Positions 1-7,498 of a stretch of DNA of 64,000 bases are shown here, one piece after another (positions within the stretch are counted from its first letter, which is position 1; each line of letters opens with the position of its first letter). Origin of the DNA: Candidatus Gastranaerophilales bacterium (GTDB taxonomy: Bacteria; Cyanobacteriota; Vampirovibrionia; Gastranaerophilales; Gastranaerophilaceae). Made by a program: the position numbers and the translations under genes. The notes beneath the pieces are model-generated. The model saw nothing but the letters and a program-made list of their open reading frames with translations. It was not told the origin of the DNA and did not search any database. The DNA lies in the NCBI GenBank assembly GCA_944326915.1, contig CALVFT010000001.1:124001-188000 (forward strand). The letters are read 5' to 3'.

Positions 1-775
1 ATTGATACAAATTCAATTTATCAACAACTTTTTTACCAGCCAAACGCTGCAATTCAAGATGGTACTTTTTTGCTGTTTCCATATAATAAAATTCTTCAAT
101 ACGCATATTATCATACAAGGCTGAAGATATTGTAATCTCTAAAATATCATCAGAATCCAATGCATTCGTATAATTTTTGTTATACAAAAGTAAGCGCTGA
201 CGAGTCTCTTTTAATTGAGAAAGAGAACTTTTGTAATTATAATATGCATTAATTATCTTGTCCTGCAAATTCTCTACCAAACCGGCAAGTTCTATAAGTT
301 CAGTATCAGTAAGAGGAATTTCTTGCGGCATATTTTTACGATTAATTAAGTTTTGAGCCAACCTTCCTGTCGCAAAAGCAGAAGATTGTACCATATAGTC
401 AGCTCCCATTAAAGATGGAGCTAAAGATGCCCCAGCAACAATAGCAGAAAGAGTCTTTGCCATAAGTGAAGAATGAATTCTTCGTTGGCTTTCAGGAGTA
501 GCTAATTTTTTTAAAGCAAACCCTATTACCTGATTATTCTCAACAGTACCTTTCCACAAATTCTCTATATCTTCAATATCTTTATCTTTTTGCATCTTTG
601 CAAGTTCTTGCAATACTTGCTCATCAGTTACGACCAAAGATTCTTTTGATTTTACATTCGTCTTAGGCAGTTCAATTTTCTTCTGCTCAACTCCTTCAAG
701 CTGAACACTATCATCCAATGCCCAAACAGGAATCCCTAAAGATATTATTAAAATCCCAACCAATAACTTTTTCAT
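1..775 (-). CDS. Secreted protein of unknown function, 3' part cut off by the window edge
   Basis: An open frame runs on the minus strand from an ATG at 775 to the left edge, about 258 codons with no stop, so the C-terminus is missing. The product begins with a clear signal peptide (MKKLLVGILIISLGIPVWA, then LDD), so it is exported. The mature part is mostly predicted helix. Its last 90 visible residues (helix with Y and A every few positions, then LELQRLAG) vaguely recall the alpha-hairpin of TolC-like outer-membrane proteins, but I do not recognise the family. It is divergent from the TPR gene at 899, with about 120 bp between the two starts. Confidence 0.7.
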   Translation of the reverse strand, partial: MKKLLVGILIISLGIPVWALDDSVQLEGVEQKKIELPKTNVKSKESLVVTDEQVLQELAKMQKDKDIEDIENLWKGTVENNQVIGFALKKLATPESQRRIHSSLMAKTLSAIVAGASLAPSLMGADYMVQSSAFATGRLAQNLINRKNMPQEIPLTDTELIELAGLVENLQDKIINAYYNYKSSLSQLKETRQRLLLYNKNYTNALDSDDILEITISSALYDNMRIEEFYYMETAKKYHLELQRLAGKKVVDKLNLYQ

Positions 776-898
776 AACAAATTTATAGCACAAGAAAAAT
801 AATAAATCCAACGGTTGATAAAGTTATACATCCAAGGATTGTTCTACACACCGTAAAAAAAACTTAAAATGTTAGTGTAGGAAGAAAAGAGGCCAAAA

Positions 899-1654
899 TT
901 GGTTAGCGAAAATACTAAAATTCAAAATTGTACTGCCGAAAATAAGCAAACAATCAAACTTAATTCATTTTTTCTTAAAGCGAATGCTTTGAGAATGAAA
1001 AATGAATACAAAGAAGCTGCTTCAAATTATCTTAATGCAATACTTATTGATCGTAACGACGCTGACTCATATTATGGGCTTGGAATTTGTTATAAAAATC
1101 TTGAAAATTATGCAAAGGCTATCAAATACCTTGATAAAGCAACCGAGCTAAAAGAAGATTTTTACGAAGCATTTTATGAACTTGGGATATGTCATCTTTT
1201 GGAGGGAATACCTTGCGGAGCTATAAAAAATTTCGTAAGAGCTATCCAAATTAATCCTGATAATCCAAATGCAATACTTCAACTTGGAATTTCTCATGAA
1301 CTATGCGAAGAATACGAATTGGCTCTAATGATTTATCAAAAATTAATTGAAAATTCTCCAAAATTTATCAAAGCATACGAACAAAAATCAACACTATTAA
1401 TGAAACTTGACAAATACAAAGAAGCATGCCAACTACTCGGAGAAATAATAAAAATTAATCCAAACTACTACCACGCATATATGGGAATAGGAGTTTGCTT
1501 TGATAAACTTGGAAAAAGAATTGACGCCCAAAGATATTACCGTAAATTTTTAGCAATGAAACCGTTTTCGCATCACGCAGAATTTGTAAAAAACAGACTG
1601 ATTAAACTTAAACAACTTAACAAAAAATCAAATACAAATCTTTCCATATTATAA
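899..1654 (+). CDS. TPR-repeat protein
   Basis: This 251-residue soluble protein is built almost entirely of tetratricopeptide repeats from about residue 22 to 225. Repeat signatures such as DSYYGLGICYKNLENYAKAI and YHAYMGIGVCFDKLGK are visible. TPRs are protein-interaction scaffolds and no enzymatic domain is seen. The start is TTG at 899, with an AGAGG Shine-Dalgarno six bases upstream; no in-frame ATG fits as well. There is no signal peptide, so it is probably cytoplasmic. The partner is not evident from the neighbours. Confidence 0.8.
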   Translation: MVSENTKIQNCTAENKQTIKLNSFFLKANALRMKNEYKEAASNYLNAILIDRNDADSYYGLGICYKNLENYAKAIKYLDKATELKEDFYEAFYELGICHLLEGIPCGAIKNFVRAIQINPDNPNAILQLGISHELCEEYELALMIYQKLIENSPKFIKAYEQKSTLLMKLDKYKEACQLLGEIIKINPNYYHAYMGIGVCFDKLGKRIDAQRYYRKFLAMKPFSHHAEFVKNRLIKLKQLNKKSNTNLSIL

Positions 1655-1735
1655 AATACTGCCCATATGCCTTAATGCAATACAGTATTCAAAATGATAT
1701 AATGTGACTCAGTAAAAAAATTTGAGGCACTAATT

Positions 1736-1975
1736 GTGGATTTTAATACGTATTTGGATAAACTTGAAGAAAATGTAAATACAGTTTCCTGTGAAATTGA
1801 TAAATCAAAAACTCTTTGCAGTTTTTTGAAAGAAATTCTTTTAGACAATACAACATTTAAAATTCAAGACGCTCAAAATATATCCTCAATTCTTTCGGAT
1901 CAAATCAGTAAAATATCTATGCAACTTTCTGATATTGAAAACTCTATACAAAATAAAAGATTATCTTTGAAATAA
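1736..1975 (+). CDS. Small hypothetical protein, predicted helical
   Basis: This 79-residue protein starts at GTG 1736, with a GAGG Shine-Dalgarno about 10 bases upstream and a TATAAT at about 1698-1703. The sequence is hydrophilic and predicted helical, with heptad-like leucine/isoleucine spacing suggesting a short coiled coil. I do not recognise the family. It lies 80 bp after the TPR gene and 60 bp before nusB, all on the same strand, so the three may be partly cotranscribed. Confidence 0.55.
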   Translation: MDFNTYLDKLEENVNTVSCEIDKSKTLCSFLKEILLDNTTFKIQDAQNISSILSDQISKISMQLSDIENSIQNKRLSLK

Positions 1976-2036
1976 TATTTTTTTCATGCTAGCATAATCC
2001 TTGAAAAGTACTACAATAAAAAAAAGAGGAAGATAT

Positions 2037-2696
2037 ATGCAAGCGCGTAGAGCAGCAAGAGAATTAGCATTTATACTATTTTCACAATTTGATAAAAAAA
2101 TAACCAATTATTCAAAAGATGATCTTGAAGATATTATCTTAAAATCAGTAAGAATTTTAACAAGCAATGCAAGTGATGAACTAAAAATTACTGTTGGAGC
2201 GCTAGTTGAAATGAGAGCTCAAATCGAAGATTATGAAGCTGACCACGAAACTAATATTGCAAGACCTATTGGTGTAGCAAATATTCCTGTTCCACTTCCT
2301 ATGACATCTGATATGACAGGAAGAATTAATGAAATGATAGACATCGCTGAAAAAGCCCTTTTAGCTTTGGAGATTGCAGAATTCACAACACTTGATTCGC
2401 AAAACGAAGTTAAAAACTACGCAATCACAATCGCAGAATATTTCCAAAAACACCATAAAGAAGTTGATGAAATCATTCAAAAATATGCAAAAAACTGGGA
2501 TCTTGAACGCTTGGTAAAAATGGACAAAGATATTCTACGTATAGCTTTGGTAGAACTTTTGTACATCAAAGATGCACCTATGAAAGTTGTAGTTGATGAA
2601 GCTATGGAACTAGCTAAAAAATACTCTACAGATGACAGTACATCATTTATCAACGGTATTTTAGCTAAAGTGATTGTAGATTACGGTATCAACTAA
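2037..2696 (+). CDS. nusB: Transcription antitermination factor NusB
   Basis: NusB binds boxA RNA with NusE (S10) and promotes antitermination on rRNA operons. The N-terminus (QARRAARELAFILFSQFD) and the C-terminal half (NWDLERLVKMDKDILRIALVELLY, then PMKVVVDEAMELAKKYSTDDSTSFINGILAKV) match the family. At 219 residues it is much longer than the ~140-residue enterobacterial protein and carries an internal insert after the first helices, as in cyanobacterial NusB. I chose ATG 2037, which has an AAGAGGA Shine-Dalgarno six bases away, over an in-frame TTG at 2001. A strong terminator follows. Confidence 0.93.
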   Translation: MQARRAARELAFILFSQFDKKITNYSKDDLEDIILKSVRILTSNASDELKITVGALVEMRAQIEDYEADHETNIARPIGVANIPVPLPMTSDMTGRINEMIDIAEKALLALEIAEFTTLDSQNEVKNYAITIAEYFQKHHKEVDEIIQKYAKNWDLERLVKMDKDILRIALVELLYIKDAPMKVVVDEAMELAKKYSTDDSTSFINGILAKVIVDYGIN

Positions 2697-2716
2697 ACAT
2701 AAAAAATTAAACACAC

Positions 2717-2756
2717 AAAATAACCTTTTCATTAACATGAAAAGGTTATTTTTTTA
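2717..2756 (+). terminator. Rho-independent terminator after nusB
   Basis: A 16-bp inverted repeat (AAAATAACCTTTTCAT and its complement, loop TAAC) is followed by a run of T. It also overlaps the stop codon of the convergent HTH gene and could act in both directions. Confidence 0.85.
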
Positions 2757-2972
2757 TTTATCTTTCTTTTCTTGAATTACCAACTCATAACCAATACAAT
2801 CAAGAATCTCTTGCACTGTCTCAAAACGAACACGCTTTTTATTTATAGAATCAGACAAACCACTAGCTTTTGGGACATTCAATCCTTTATCACGCAATAT
2901 TCGAGCAATCTTTCTCATAGAAAGCCCTTTGCGCAAAAGACAAACTGCCAATTCTTCTTTTAAATTTATCAT
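2754..2972 (-). CDS. Small helix-turn-helix DNA-binding protein
   Basis: This 72-residue protein has a probable HTH near the N-terminus (KGLSMRKIARILRDKGLNVP, residues 15-34), followed by a helix and the ending ILDCIGYELVIQEKK. That ending is common in small XRE-like repressors of accessory elements. It is divergently transcribed from the gene at 3039, and a perfect 22-bp palindrome lies between them (3029-3050). A local autoregulator or the antitoxin-like half of a two-gene module is plausible but unproven. The opposite-strand frame at 2772-2963 looks like a shadow. Confidence 0.65.
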   Translation of the reverse strand: MINLKEELAVCLLRKGLSMRKIARILRDKGLNVPKASGLSDSINKKRVRFETVQEILDCIGYELVIQEKKDK

Positions 2973-3000
2973 AACAATAGTCTAATAATTCAAAGATTAA

Positions 3001-3050
3001 TTGACAAATTTATAAATTTTTGATAGATTATATCTATCATGATAGATATA
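3001..3050 (+). promoter_or_regulatory. Consensus promoter overlapping a perfect 22-bp palindromic operator candidate
   Basis: TTGACA at 3001-3006 and TAGATT at 3024-3029 are 17 bp apart. A perfect 22-bp palindrome (half-site TATATCTATCA) covers 3029-3050, from the -10 end through the ATG at 3039. A protein bound there would block both transcription start and initiation codon. The adjacent divergent HTH protein is the obvious candidate ligand (inference). Confidence 0.6.
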
Positions 3051-3254
3051 TTTAATCAATTATTAAAAATACAGATCAATAATGGCAATATTGAAACCGA
3101 AGATATTATACTGCCAGACACATATTTTGGAGAATTTATCTACATATTTTTATGCCTTAAAGATATAATTACAGAACCTAAATACCGAAAACAAAAATTT
3201 TCAAACCTAATAAGACAAATCAGAATACACCAAAAGTGGATGAAAATTAAATAA
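3039..3254 (+). CDS. Small hypothetical protein
   Basis: This 71-residue basic, aromatic-rich protein has no recognised domain. Its ATG sits at the centre of the palindrome described above, only about 9 nt after the promoter -10 box, so the transcript would be nearly leaderless. It is divergent from a small HTH gene. A two-gene module with autoregulation, for example a toxin-antitoxin-like pair, fits the layout, but nothing in the protein itself shows a toxin fold. Confidence 0.5.
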   Translation: MIDIFNQLLKIQINNGNIETEDIILPDTYFGEFIYIFLCLKDIITEPKYRKQKFSNLIRQIRIHQKWMKIK

Positions 3255-3268
3255 TTTCATGGTATCAT
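3240..3268 (+). promoter_or_regulatory. Predicted leaderless promoter of ftsY
   Basis: A weak -35 (ATGAAA) lies 17 bp before TATCAT (3263-3268). The -10 ends exactly 6 nt before the ftsY ATG at 3275, and no Shine-Dalgarno precedes the gene. Confidence 0.5.
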
Positions 3269-3274
3269 CTGCGT

Positions 3275-4189
3275 ATGTTCGGATTTTTTAAAGATAAATT
3301 TAACAATTTAAAACAAACTGTATCCAACACTGCACAGGTGCTAGTAGGAAATGTTGTAAGTTCTGTAGAAAACGAGGAAGAATTCTCAGAGTTTGTTCTT
3401 GAAGATATGGAAGACCTTCTTATTAGTGCAGATTTAGGCGTAAATTATGCAGCAGAGCTCGTTGACAACTTAAGAGATCAAACAAAAATCAAACCGGCAC
3501 AAGTAAAAGAATACTTAAAAGATGAGTTCAAAAAGACTCTTAATCAAGCAGGTTCAAACAGTATAAATTACAAAGAAAATGAACTAAATATATATTTCAT
3601 CTGTGGAGTAAACGGAGTCGGAAAAACTACTCTCATAGGCAAACTAGCCTATAAATTTAAACAAGAAAATAAAAAAGTTCTCATCGCTGCAGGTGATACA
3701 TTCAGAGCTGCTGCAGAAGAACAACTAGATATTTGGTCAAAACGTGCAGGAGCAGATATTATCAGAAAAGAAAAAGCAGATCCGGCATCAGTAGTCTATG
3801 AGACTATACAAAAAGCTCAAAGTGAAAATTACGACGTAATTCTAGTTGACACAGCAGGTCGTTTGCAAAATAAATTTAACCTTATGGAAGAGCTTGCAAA
3901 AATCAAATCTGTTATTGATAAGAAAGCTCCAAATAACCTAAGAGAAACAATATTAGTCCTTGATGCAAATACAGGACAAAACGGACTTCAACAAGCAAAA
4001 GTTTTTACAGAAGCAGTAAATCTAACATCTGTTGCACTTACCAAACTTGATGGCTCAGCCAAAGGTGCAATAGTTCTAGTTGTTGCAAAAGAATTAAAAC
4101 TTCCTGTAAAACTTGTCGGAGTTGGTGAAAAAATGGAAGATTTAAAAGAATTTAATTCAGAAGAATTTATAGAGGCTATATTTGAATAA
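3275..4189 (+). CDS. ftsY: Signal recognition particle receptor FtsY
   Basis: FtsY is the SRP GTPase receptor that delivers ribosome-nascent chains to the membrane. Its 304 residues contain the NG domain: P-loop GVNGVGKTT (111-119), DTFRAAA (141-147), DTAGR (192-196) and TKLDG (256-260). The last continues as SAKGA where most members have TAKGG. The acidic A domain is absent; only a short amphipathic start (MFGFFKDKFNNLKQ) precedes the N domain, as in many compact FtsYs. There is no Shine-Dalgarno; a -10 hexamer ends 6 nt before the ATG. The 3' end overlaps the next gene by 8 bp. Confidence 0.95.
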   Translation: MFGFFKDKFNNLKQTVSNTAQVLVGNVVSSVENEEEFSEFVLEDMEDLLISADLGVNYAAELVDNLRDQTKIKPAQVKEYLKDEFKKTLNQAGSNSINYKENELNIYFICGVNGVGKTTLIGKLAYKFKQENKKVLIAAGDTFRAAAEEQLDIWSKRAGADIIRKEKADPASVVYETIQKAQSENYDVILVDTAGRLQNKFNLMEELAKIKSVIDKKAPNNLRETILVLDANTGQNGLQQAKVFTEAVNLTSVALTKLDGSAKGAIVLVVAKELKLPVKLVGVGEKMEDLKEFNSEEFIEAIFE

Positions 4190-4796
4190 ACTAAAATCTA
4201 CAAAAACTCAACTAGGAAATGAAATTTGCCTGCTTGGCAACAAAAATCACAATGATATTCTTGTCATTGGTGTTTTTCACGGAGATGAACCCCAAGGAGA
4301 GTATCTGATTAATGAATTTATAAAAAAATATCCAAATACACCATTATTGTTCATTCCTTGCCTTAATCCTGATGGCAAGCAACTTAATACGAGAACAAAT
4401 TCTAACGGTGTTGACTTAAATAGAAATTTCCCGACAAAAAATTGGATACTAGGCGAAAAAGACCAATTTTTCGGTGGTTCAGCCCCTGCAAGCGAAATTG
4501 AGACTCAGTTTCTTATCGATACTATTGAAGAATTTATGCCAAAAATCATACTTACATTACACGCTCCATACAAAGTAGTAAATTATGATGGACCAGCTAA
4601 AGAACTTGCGAAAAAAATATCCGAAATTATAAATTACCCTGTAGAAGAAAGTATTGGATACCCAACCCCAGGAAGTTTTGGAACTTATGCAGGGATAGAA
4701 AAAAACATACAAACAATAACACTGGAACTTGATGAAATATGTCCAGTACAAGACCTAGTTGAACCTGTTCATAAAATATTTGTCTCTTTAAACTAA
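4182..4796 (+). CDS. M14-family zinc carboxypeptidase, MpaA-like
   Basis: This 204-residue protein resembles murein-peptide amidase MpaA, which cleaves gamma-D-Glu-diaminopimelate bonds in recycled muropeptides. Zinc ligands appear as HGDE (H33, E36), followed by NPDG, a RTNSNGVDLNRNFP signature, a later His (LTLHAP) and the catalytic Glu in TLELDE. There is no signal peptide, so it is probably cytoplasmic. The start is TTG 4182, inside the ftsY stop region, implying translational coupling. Substrate is inferred from family only. Confidence 0.8.
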   Translation: MNKLKSTKTQLGNEICLLGNKNHNDILVIGVFHGDEPQGEYLINEFIKKYPNTPLLFIPCLNPDGKQLNTRTNSNGVDLNRNFPTKNWILGEKDQFFGGSAPASEIETQFLIDTIEEFMPKIILTLHAPYKVVNYDGPAKELAKKISEIINYPVEESIGYPTPGSFGTYAGIEKNIQTITLELDEICPVQDLVEPVHKIFVSLN

Positions 4797-4824
4797 ATTA
4801 ACTAATTTTCGTAAAATTTTAACT

Positions 4825-4855
4825 CCATAAAATGTTATAGATCAATATTTTATGG
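4825..4855 (+). terminator. Possible terminator after the ftsY operon
   Basis: Inverted repeat CCATAAAAT / ATTTTATGG with a 13-nt loop, followed by GTATTTT. The U tail is poor. The rest of the 178-bp gap to 4975 is AT-rich and holds the promoter of the next gene. Confidence 0.4.
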
Positions 4856-4974
4856 GTATTTTCAATGTTAGTTATATTTCATTTTCTATAAAATCCCTTT
4901 ACATTAATTAACATTCAGACAATTTTTAATATAAAAAATACTTATAAAATATATACACGAGAAAAGGAGATATT

Positions 4975-5484
4975 ATGACAGATCCAGTAAAAACAGTTAG
5001 TCCTAACAATACAGGACGTTACACGATTACCACTCAAAAAACAAACAAAACTGCACAGACAACAACCATTAAATTTTATGCAAAAGATGGGACTCAAATA
5101 AAACCGGATTATTACAATAGTGCAGAAATAGCAGATGTAGTAAACAACGGTGATTATAGTAAATATTATTCTGCAAAACCAGCAAAATTAAATGATGGTA
5201 CAATAGGAATAGCTGTTACAGTAAAAGAAAGTCAAAAAGTTGGCATTCTTGCATCAGATTTTCTAGGAGTAGTAGATGATGGTACTATTTCAAAATACAA
5301 CCCAGAATACTTTGCTGGATATGATGCAGGATATACTCCAGATGGAAGAAAGCTAAGTAATTCAAACAAAAAAATGGAGGAAGGAGAAACATTATATTTA
5401 CCTGCAGATAGAATTAAACTTGATTCTTCTCCAACAGGCTGGTTAGGACGACTTATTGTTCCGATGTACCAAGTATCTGAATAA
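4975..5484 (+). CDS. Hypothetical protein
   Basis: This 169-residue protein starts at ATG 4975 with a strong AAAGGAGA Shine-Dalgarno. There is no signal peptide or membrane segment. The N-terminal 35 residues are rich in Thr, Asn and Gln (low complexity), followed by a beta-rich segment and the tail PTGWLGRLIVPMYQVSE. I do not recognise the family. It is probably a single-gene transcript, bounded by the hairpin at 5500-5545. Confidence 0.7.
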   Translation: MTDPVKTVSPNNTGRYTITTQKTNKTAQTTTIKFYAKDGTQIKPDYYNSAEIADVVNNGDYSKYYSAKPAKLNDGTIGIAVTVKESQKVGILASDFLGVVDDGTISKYNPEYFAGYDAGYTPDGRKLSNSNKKMEEGETLYLPADRIKLDSSPTGWLGRLIVPMYQVSE

Positions 5485-5499
5485 CATAAAATTTTGAAT

Positions 5500-5545
5500 A
5501 AAATCTCTCTTTTTATGATAAAATACTCATAGAAAGAGGGATTTT
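5500..5545 (+). promoter_or_regulatory. Hairpin masking the cysS Shine-Dalgarno, with an internal promoter
   Basis: A 13-bp inverted repeat with one mismatch (AAAATCTCTCTTT and AAAGAGGGATTTT) includes the cysS Shine-Dalgarno AAAGAGGG in its right arm. The loop contains an extended -10 (TGATAAAAT, 5516-5524). Readthrough RNA would fold and hide the ribosome site, whereas RNA started in the loop would not. Confidence 0.5.
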
Positions 5546-5548
5546 ATT

Positions 5549-6922
5549 ATGAGATTACATAATTCATACACAAATAATATTGAAGAGTTTGTACCAATAG
5601 AACAAAACAAAGTAAAAATGTACGTTTGCGGACCTACAGTTTATGATTTTGCACACCTGGGACATGCGAGATGTTATATTACTTGGGATGTATTGTATAG
5701 GTATCTTAAATTTAAAGGGTATGATGTCACTTATTGTCGTAACGTAACCGACGTTGATGATAAAATCCTAAAAAAAGCAGAAAAAGAAAATAAAACACCT
5801 GAAGAAGTATCACAATATTGGTATAGAGCATTTGCAGAAAGTATGAAAGCTCTAAATACCTTAAAGCCTGATATAGAACCTTTTGCAACTAAAACGTTAG
5901 GTGAGATGATTTCAATTGTAAAAGATTTAATCAACAAAGGCTATGCATATGAAGTTAACGGAGATGTATATTTCAGAGTAAAAAAATTCCCTCAATATGG
6001 TGCACTTTCAAAACAACCTATAGACCAGCTTGAAAGCGGTGCAAGAATAGAAGTAGGTGATATAAAAGAAGACCCACTAGATTTTGCACTATGGAAACGT
6101 GATGAAAAATTCGGGTACAAATCGCCTTGGGGCATAGGCAGACCTGGATGGCACATTGAATGTTCTGCAATGAGTAGAAAATATCTTGGAAAAACTATTG
6201 ATATTCACGCAGGAGGTGCAGACTTAATATTCCCTCATCACGAAAATGAAATAGCTCAATCAGAATGTGCAAATGGATGTAAATTCGTAAATTACTGGTT
6301 ACATAACGGATTTGTCACAATTAATAAAGAAAAAATGTCTAAATCTTTAGGCAATTTCCTTACAATTGATGAGCTTTTGAAAAAATATGATGCAAATACA
6401 ATAAGATTTTTTATACTTACAAATCACTACAGAATGCCTGTTGAATTCTCTGATGAAGCACTTTCTTCAGCTCAAGCAGGCGTAAAAAGATTATTGAATG
6501 CTAAACAAACAAAAGTTGATGACAGTTTTGATATCTCACAAACTGATGAATACAAACAATTTACAGAAGCAATGGATGATGATCTAAACACATCTAAAGC
6601 TCTTGCAGTACTTTTTGAGCTTGCAAACAAAGCTAATAAAAATGAAGATCACGCATTCACAATTTTATATAAATTAGCTTCTGTACTAGGTTTCAGTTTT
6701 GAAAAACCAACTTTATCAGAAGAAGAACTTGCAAATGCAGTAAAACATGTATCTGAAAAACTTGAAAAAGAATTCAATACAATGGAAGAAATCATTGCAT
6801 ACAGAAAAGAAGCAAGAGACGCAAAAAACTGGGATATTGCAGATAAAATCAGAATTGCACTCGATGAACTTGGAATTGTATTGAAAGATTCTAAAGAAGG
6901 AACAAAGTGGGAAATTAAATAA
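5549..6922 (+). CDS. cysS: Cysteine-tRNA ligase
   Basis: Class I aminoacyl-tRNA synthetase charging tRNA-Cys. Its 457 residues show the zinc Cys in YVCGPTVYD (C27), the HIGH motif as HLGH (36-39), the second zinc region (GWHIECSAMS, then HHENEIAQSE) and KMSKSLGN near residue 265. The C-terminal DALR-like helical domain ends in a basic strand, and the length is normal. Translation starts at ATG 5549, preceded by AAAGAGGG. The gene is essential and complete. Confidence 0.97.
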   Translation: MRLHNSYTNNIEEFVPIEQNKVKMYVCGPTVYDFAHLGHARCYITWDVLYRYLKFKGYDVTYCRNVTDVDDKILKKAEKENKTPEEVSQYWYRAFAESMKALNTLKPDIEPFATKTLGEMISIVKDLINKGYAYEVNGDVYFRVKKFPQYGALSKQPIDQLESGARIEVGDIKEDPLDFALWKRDEKFGYKSPWGIGRPGWHIECSAMSRKYLGKTIDIHAGGADLIFPHHENEIAQSECANGCKFVNYWLHNGFVTINKEKMSKSLGNFLTIDELLKKYDANTIRFFILTNHYRMPVEFSDEALSSAQAGVKRLLNAKQTKVDDSFDISQTDEYKQFTEAMDDDLNTSKALAVLFELANKANKNEDHAFTILYKLASVLGFSFEKPTLSEEELANAVKHVSEKLEKEFNTMEEIIAYRKEARDAKNWDIADKIRIALDELGIVLKDSKEGTKWEIK

Positions 6923-6974
6923 ATATTTCTTCACAAGTAGGCAAAAATTTTTCTTCACGGAACTTCTAAACAAT

Positions 6975-7463
6975 ATGGCTAGTGTAAATATAACTACAAA
7001 CGCAATGCTACCTATTACTCCAAAAGAAGTTGCAAAGACTTCTGATGGGTTGGTTATCTATGAAACAAAAAATCCTCAAACAGAAACTAATTCAAGGTTT
7101 AGTATTCCGGAAGAAAACAAAGATAAATTTGAAAAACTAGTTCAAGAAGTTCACACAAAATACGGGAAGTATAATATAAATCCTAAAGAAAAATTTGCAA
7201 AAGCTGCACATATTGCAACACTTATCGGTGCTGTAGCTGGTGGAAGTTTGACTGCAGCATTTATTAAGACTGAAACAAAACTTGGGAAACTTACCAAAAC
7301 ACTTGTCGGTGCATTATGTGGTGTACTAGCTTCTAACTTAGCATTGACCGGAGCAATACTATATCCATTTTTTAAATATGCAAAAGAAATGAATAAATTA
7401 GGCTATAAACCGATAGCATCAATTCCCCAAACAATAAAAACACAAAAAACAGAAAAAGAATAA
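6975..7463 (+). CDS. Hypothetical membrane protein
   Basis: This 162-residue protein has a soluble N-terminal half and two hydrophobic segments (about 73-92 and 108-132). A glycine-rich turn lies in the first, and a basic C-terminus follows. It starts 52 bp after cysS and no Shine-Dalgarno is evident. I do not recognise the family. Short unknown proteins with paired membrane segments recur through this window (18346 and 18858, for example). Confidence 0.65.
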   Translation: MASVNITTNAMLPITPKEVAKTSDGLVIYETKNPQTETNSRFSIPEENKDKFEKLVQEVHTKYGKYNINPKEKFAKAAHIATLIGAVAGGSLTAAFIKTETKLGKLTKTLVGALCGVLASNLALTGAILYPFFKYAKEMNKLGYKPIASIPQTIKTQKTEKE

Positions 7464-7492
7464 TTGTTACATTTTTAGGTTTGTCATATAAT
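7464..7492 (+). promoter_or_regulatory. Predicted leaderless promoter of the SpoIID-like gene
   Basis: TTGTTA (7464-7469), a 17-bp spacer and a perfect TATAAT (7487-7492) end exactly 6 nt before ATG 7499. There is no Shine-Dalgarno. Confidence 0.65.
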
Positions 7493-7498
7493 AGTCCT

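Noticed and set aside
2772-2963. Plus-strand frame opposite the small HTH gene
   Set aside because: The minus-strand frame has the HTH pattern and regulatory context; the plus-strand frame shows neither a ribosome site nor a recognisable domain.
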